DNA from: Baylisascaris procyonis
Taxonomy: Eukaryota > Nematoda > Chromadorea > Rhabditida > Ascarididae
Assembly (NCBI GenBank): GCA_037389465.1
Contig: JAZARR010000059.1
Coordinates: 3,805,001-3,869,000 of the forward strand
Length of the DNA stretch: 64,000 bases
Direction: 5' to 3'
Shown here: in pieces, positions 61,833-64,000 of the stretch
How positions within the stretch are numbered: the first letter of the stretch is position 1
Layout: every line of letters begins with the position of its first letter
Made by a program: the position numbers and the translations under genes
Notes under the pieces: model-generated
Seen by the model: the letters and a program-made list of their open reading frames with translations, nothing else
What the model was told of the DNA's origin: nothing
The model's database searches: none

Positions 61833-64000
61833 CTGTTAGAACTTGACAGATGAAATTTTTTCTGCCTTTACTGCCGTATATTCCTGCTCTATTTTACTCG
61901 ACTTCCGAAAATATCGATTCCTTTTTTTCACATCCAATTTCTACACCATTATTTGAGAATCTCAGTCGGCCCTCTTTCTATTATTCAAACACGAGTTCTA
62001 AGGTATCCCTCCCTTGATAAATATCTCTCAACATTTTTCTCACTTCCTACCAGAATGTTCAACGAAATTTATCGGTGGTCGCAGCAAAAGTAATCGAAGA
62101 ACAGGTTGCTTTCGACTTGTAAATTGGCACATAGAGCACCATAAATCTGTCGTTTCTGCTATTGCGGTTTAAGTACTTTGTGAGATTCTTTGTGTGAAGT
62201 ATTCAGAGATAAGTTGGCTCATTTATCCGCATTTATATTTTCTGAAGAAAGAAGAACGTTCTTGCAGAAACATTTTCGGCAATAGCTTGTCGCAGTGTGG
62301 CTGTATGGTTCTCGCGTTATTACTCTGACGTTGTAGAAAACCCTGAATGAAGCATCTCTTAGCTTCAATATAATCTTCCACTAAATGGAACCATCGGCGG
62401 ATGCTTCCACAGACTCTCCCACCGACATCGTCGTCCAGCCAGCCCTTTTATCTCTTGCAAAGTTGTTATAACCGAGAATAATACGCAAAACTGCCAAAGA
62501 GTGTTTTCATTTGCCTGGATTTGGGCAACCACAAAATAACCGAAATTGATATTCGAAGTGCAACGTGTCCCAACTCGGTAAATTTTTCTGATCATATTGC
62601 TGCCACTTGAGAAAATAGCCAAACAAATAAGATCACCTCTGCATGCCTCTTTGCAGTTAACAGGTGGCGCGGCTTTGATTGCAGCTCCGCGGTTCCTATT
62701 CCCTTTGCATCTTCGCTGCGAAGACTTTTTTTTTCATTTTCGCGCTAAAGAGTTTTCATTTGAAGCGAAAATTTTCAAAGGTTTCGTAATGAATTTTGAC
62801 CTTTCAGTTGTTTGATATGTTGCGCCTGATATATCACTGTGTTGCGCTTCAGATATTCTTCGGATGAGAAAGCAGCCTTTGAAGAGCGCCTTTCTTTATT
62901 GTTTGTTGATGTTCCGTTTGTTATGTATACTGATATGTCGACCCAAGTAATCTTCAGAAAAGTTTGTGAGCTTAGATGCTTTATGTAAGGCAATCAATGA
63001 CGCTTTCGAATTTTTGTACTCACCTGTACTTACATGTTGTCGTTTTGAAGAGACCGAAAGTGGAAGAACCTTTGTTTTGAAGAATACGGCTCTCTCTCAA
63101 CAGTGAAGCAATCGTTCTCACGAAAACATCTAATTTCCTCACGAGGTGTAGTCTCACGTTGCAGCGTTCGGATAGACTTTTGTGTATTCAGAAAACGTAT
63201 ATGCCTTCTAATTATTCAGTCATTGTGAAAGATTGAATTTGCATCAAAATCACATTAGCTAGGGAACAGCATTGAACTCGTTTTCTTTGAAAATTTGATT
63301 GCTTTTATTTGCCTTACATAAATAAAGACGATTCAATTTAATTTACATCAATTGAATAAACTATTTTGTCTGCTTCAAAAGGAAATGTCAGTCATGTTAT
63401 CGGTGAGGACAACAGGTCACATTGCGACTGCACTGATTATCGAAGTCAGTTGCCACTTTCTTGAATACTTCGCTCCTATGTGATCGATAGGTTCTAGTAA
63501 AGAAAATCACAAGTCACACTCACCATTCAGAGATCTCCCATATGCTTTCACTTCACTTGATCCAAGCTTATTCACTCAGATCATTGAACATTAGTACTGC
63601 CTTCTCAAGGATCAAATAAAATGACCTGTTTTCCACTTGAATGCAGCTCATCTGCATCTTTTTCTGATGTTTGTACTCCGCGATAATAGTGGCATCGCTT
63701 TCATTAGTGCGATATAACGGAAATTGGCTTTTCTTGATTGGTTTATATTTTTCTTTTCCATATTTCTCACCTTTTTTCTTTTCACTTTGTCTTTGTTTTT
63801 TTATTTAACAATTTTATTCAGTTGCATTTCCCCCTTGTTGAAATAAGCAAAAAACCTGAAGTGTGCATCTTGGAGAGGATATTAAACTCTTTCTTCTTGA
63901 TAGACGATGTTTCGTTCCACGAGGTTTCGGCAACGAGGAGGGGCTTCCTTCCATGCATGTAAGTTGGAACCTTCTCGGAACGACGAATGTCGGCCCCACT
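61833..64000. other. End of window, no firm gene
   Basis: The plus strand is T-rich and its open frames are low-complexity. Apart from the possible minus-strand segment near 62380-62440, no exon is supported. The last frames on both strands run to the window edge and cannot be judged. Confidence 0.45.

Overview
The window looks like AT-rich, gene-sparse nematode DNA, most likely from a strongylid-type (clade V) parasite. Four things point that way. Introns of 40 bp to several kb end in TTTTCAG-like acceptors and start with GTAAA, GTTTAT or GTAAG donors. There is an NK-1/CEH-1-type homeobox gene. There is a many-exon intracellular-type serpin. There are decayed RTE-like non-LTR retrotransposon fragments. 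Nothing bacterial, viral or CRISPR-like is visible. Genes are split into short exons, so models were built by reading open frames, splice signals and intron phases by eye. Only two loci are recognised with confidence.

Layout. 0.5-3 kb: a weak minus-strand exon, then a plus-strand four-exon unknown gene whose intron phases all agree (1261-2972). 6.4-6.7 kb: a frameshifted retrotransposon reverse-transcriptase remnant. 8.3-13 kb: a minus-strand serpin gene with at least five phase-matched exons and an aberrant reactive-centre loop. 13-19.9 kb: mostly featureless, with an 86-bp (TA)n tract. 19.7-20.6 kb: two competing models on opposite strands. 20.6-31.6 kb: sparse, with a few isolated exon-like segments.

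31.67-34.14 kb: the best gene in the window, a complete five-exon NK-1 class homeobox gene (ceh-1/slouch/NKX1 type) with an N-terminal eh1 repressor motif, an intact homeodomain, and three copies of a palindromic motif just after its stop codon. 34.3-64 kb: scattered exon-like segments of unknown genes on both strands. The better ones are at 38.8-39.0 kb (minus), 40.9-41.25 kb (plus), 46.8-47.0 kb (minus), 58.85-59.22 kb (minus, two exons) and 61.5-61.8 kb (minus, terminal exon). There is a second retrotransposon remnant at 59.8-60.1 kb.

No operon-like or pathway relation between neighbouring genes can be read from the sequence. Partial models should be treated as hypotheses needing transcript support.
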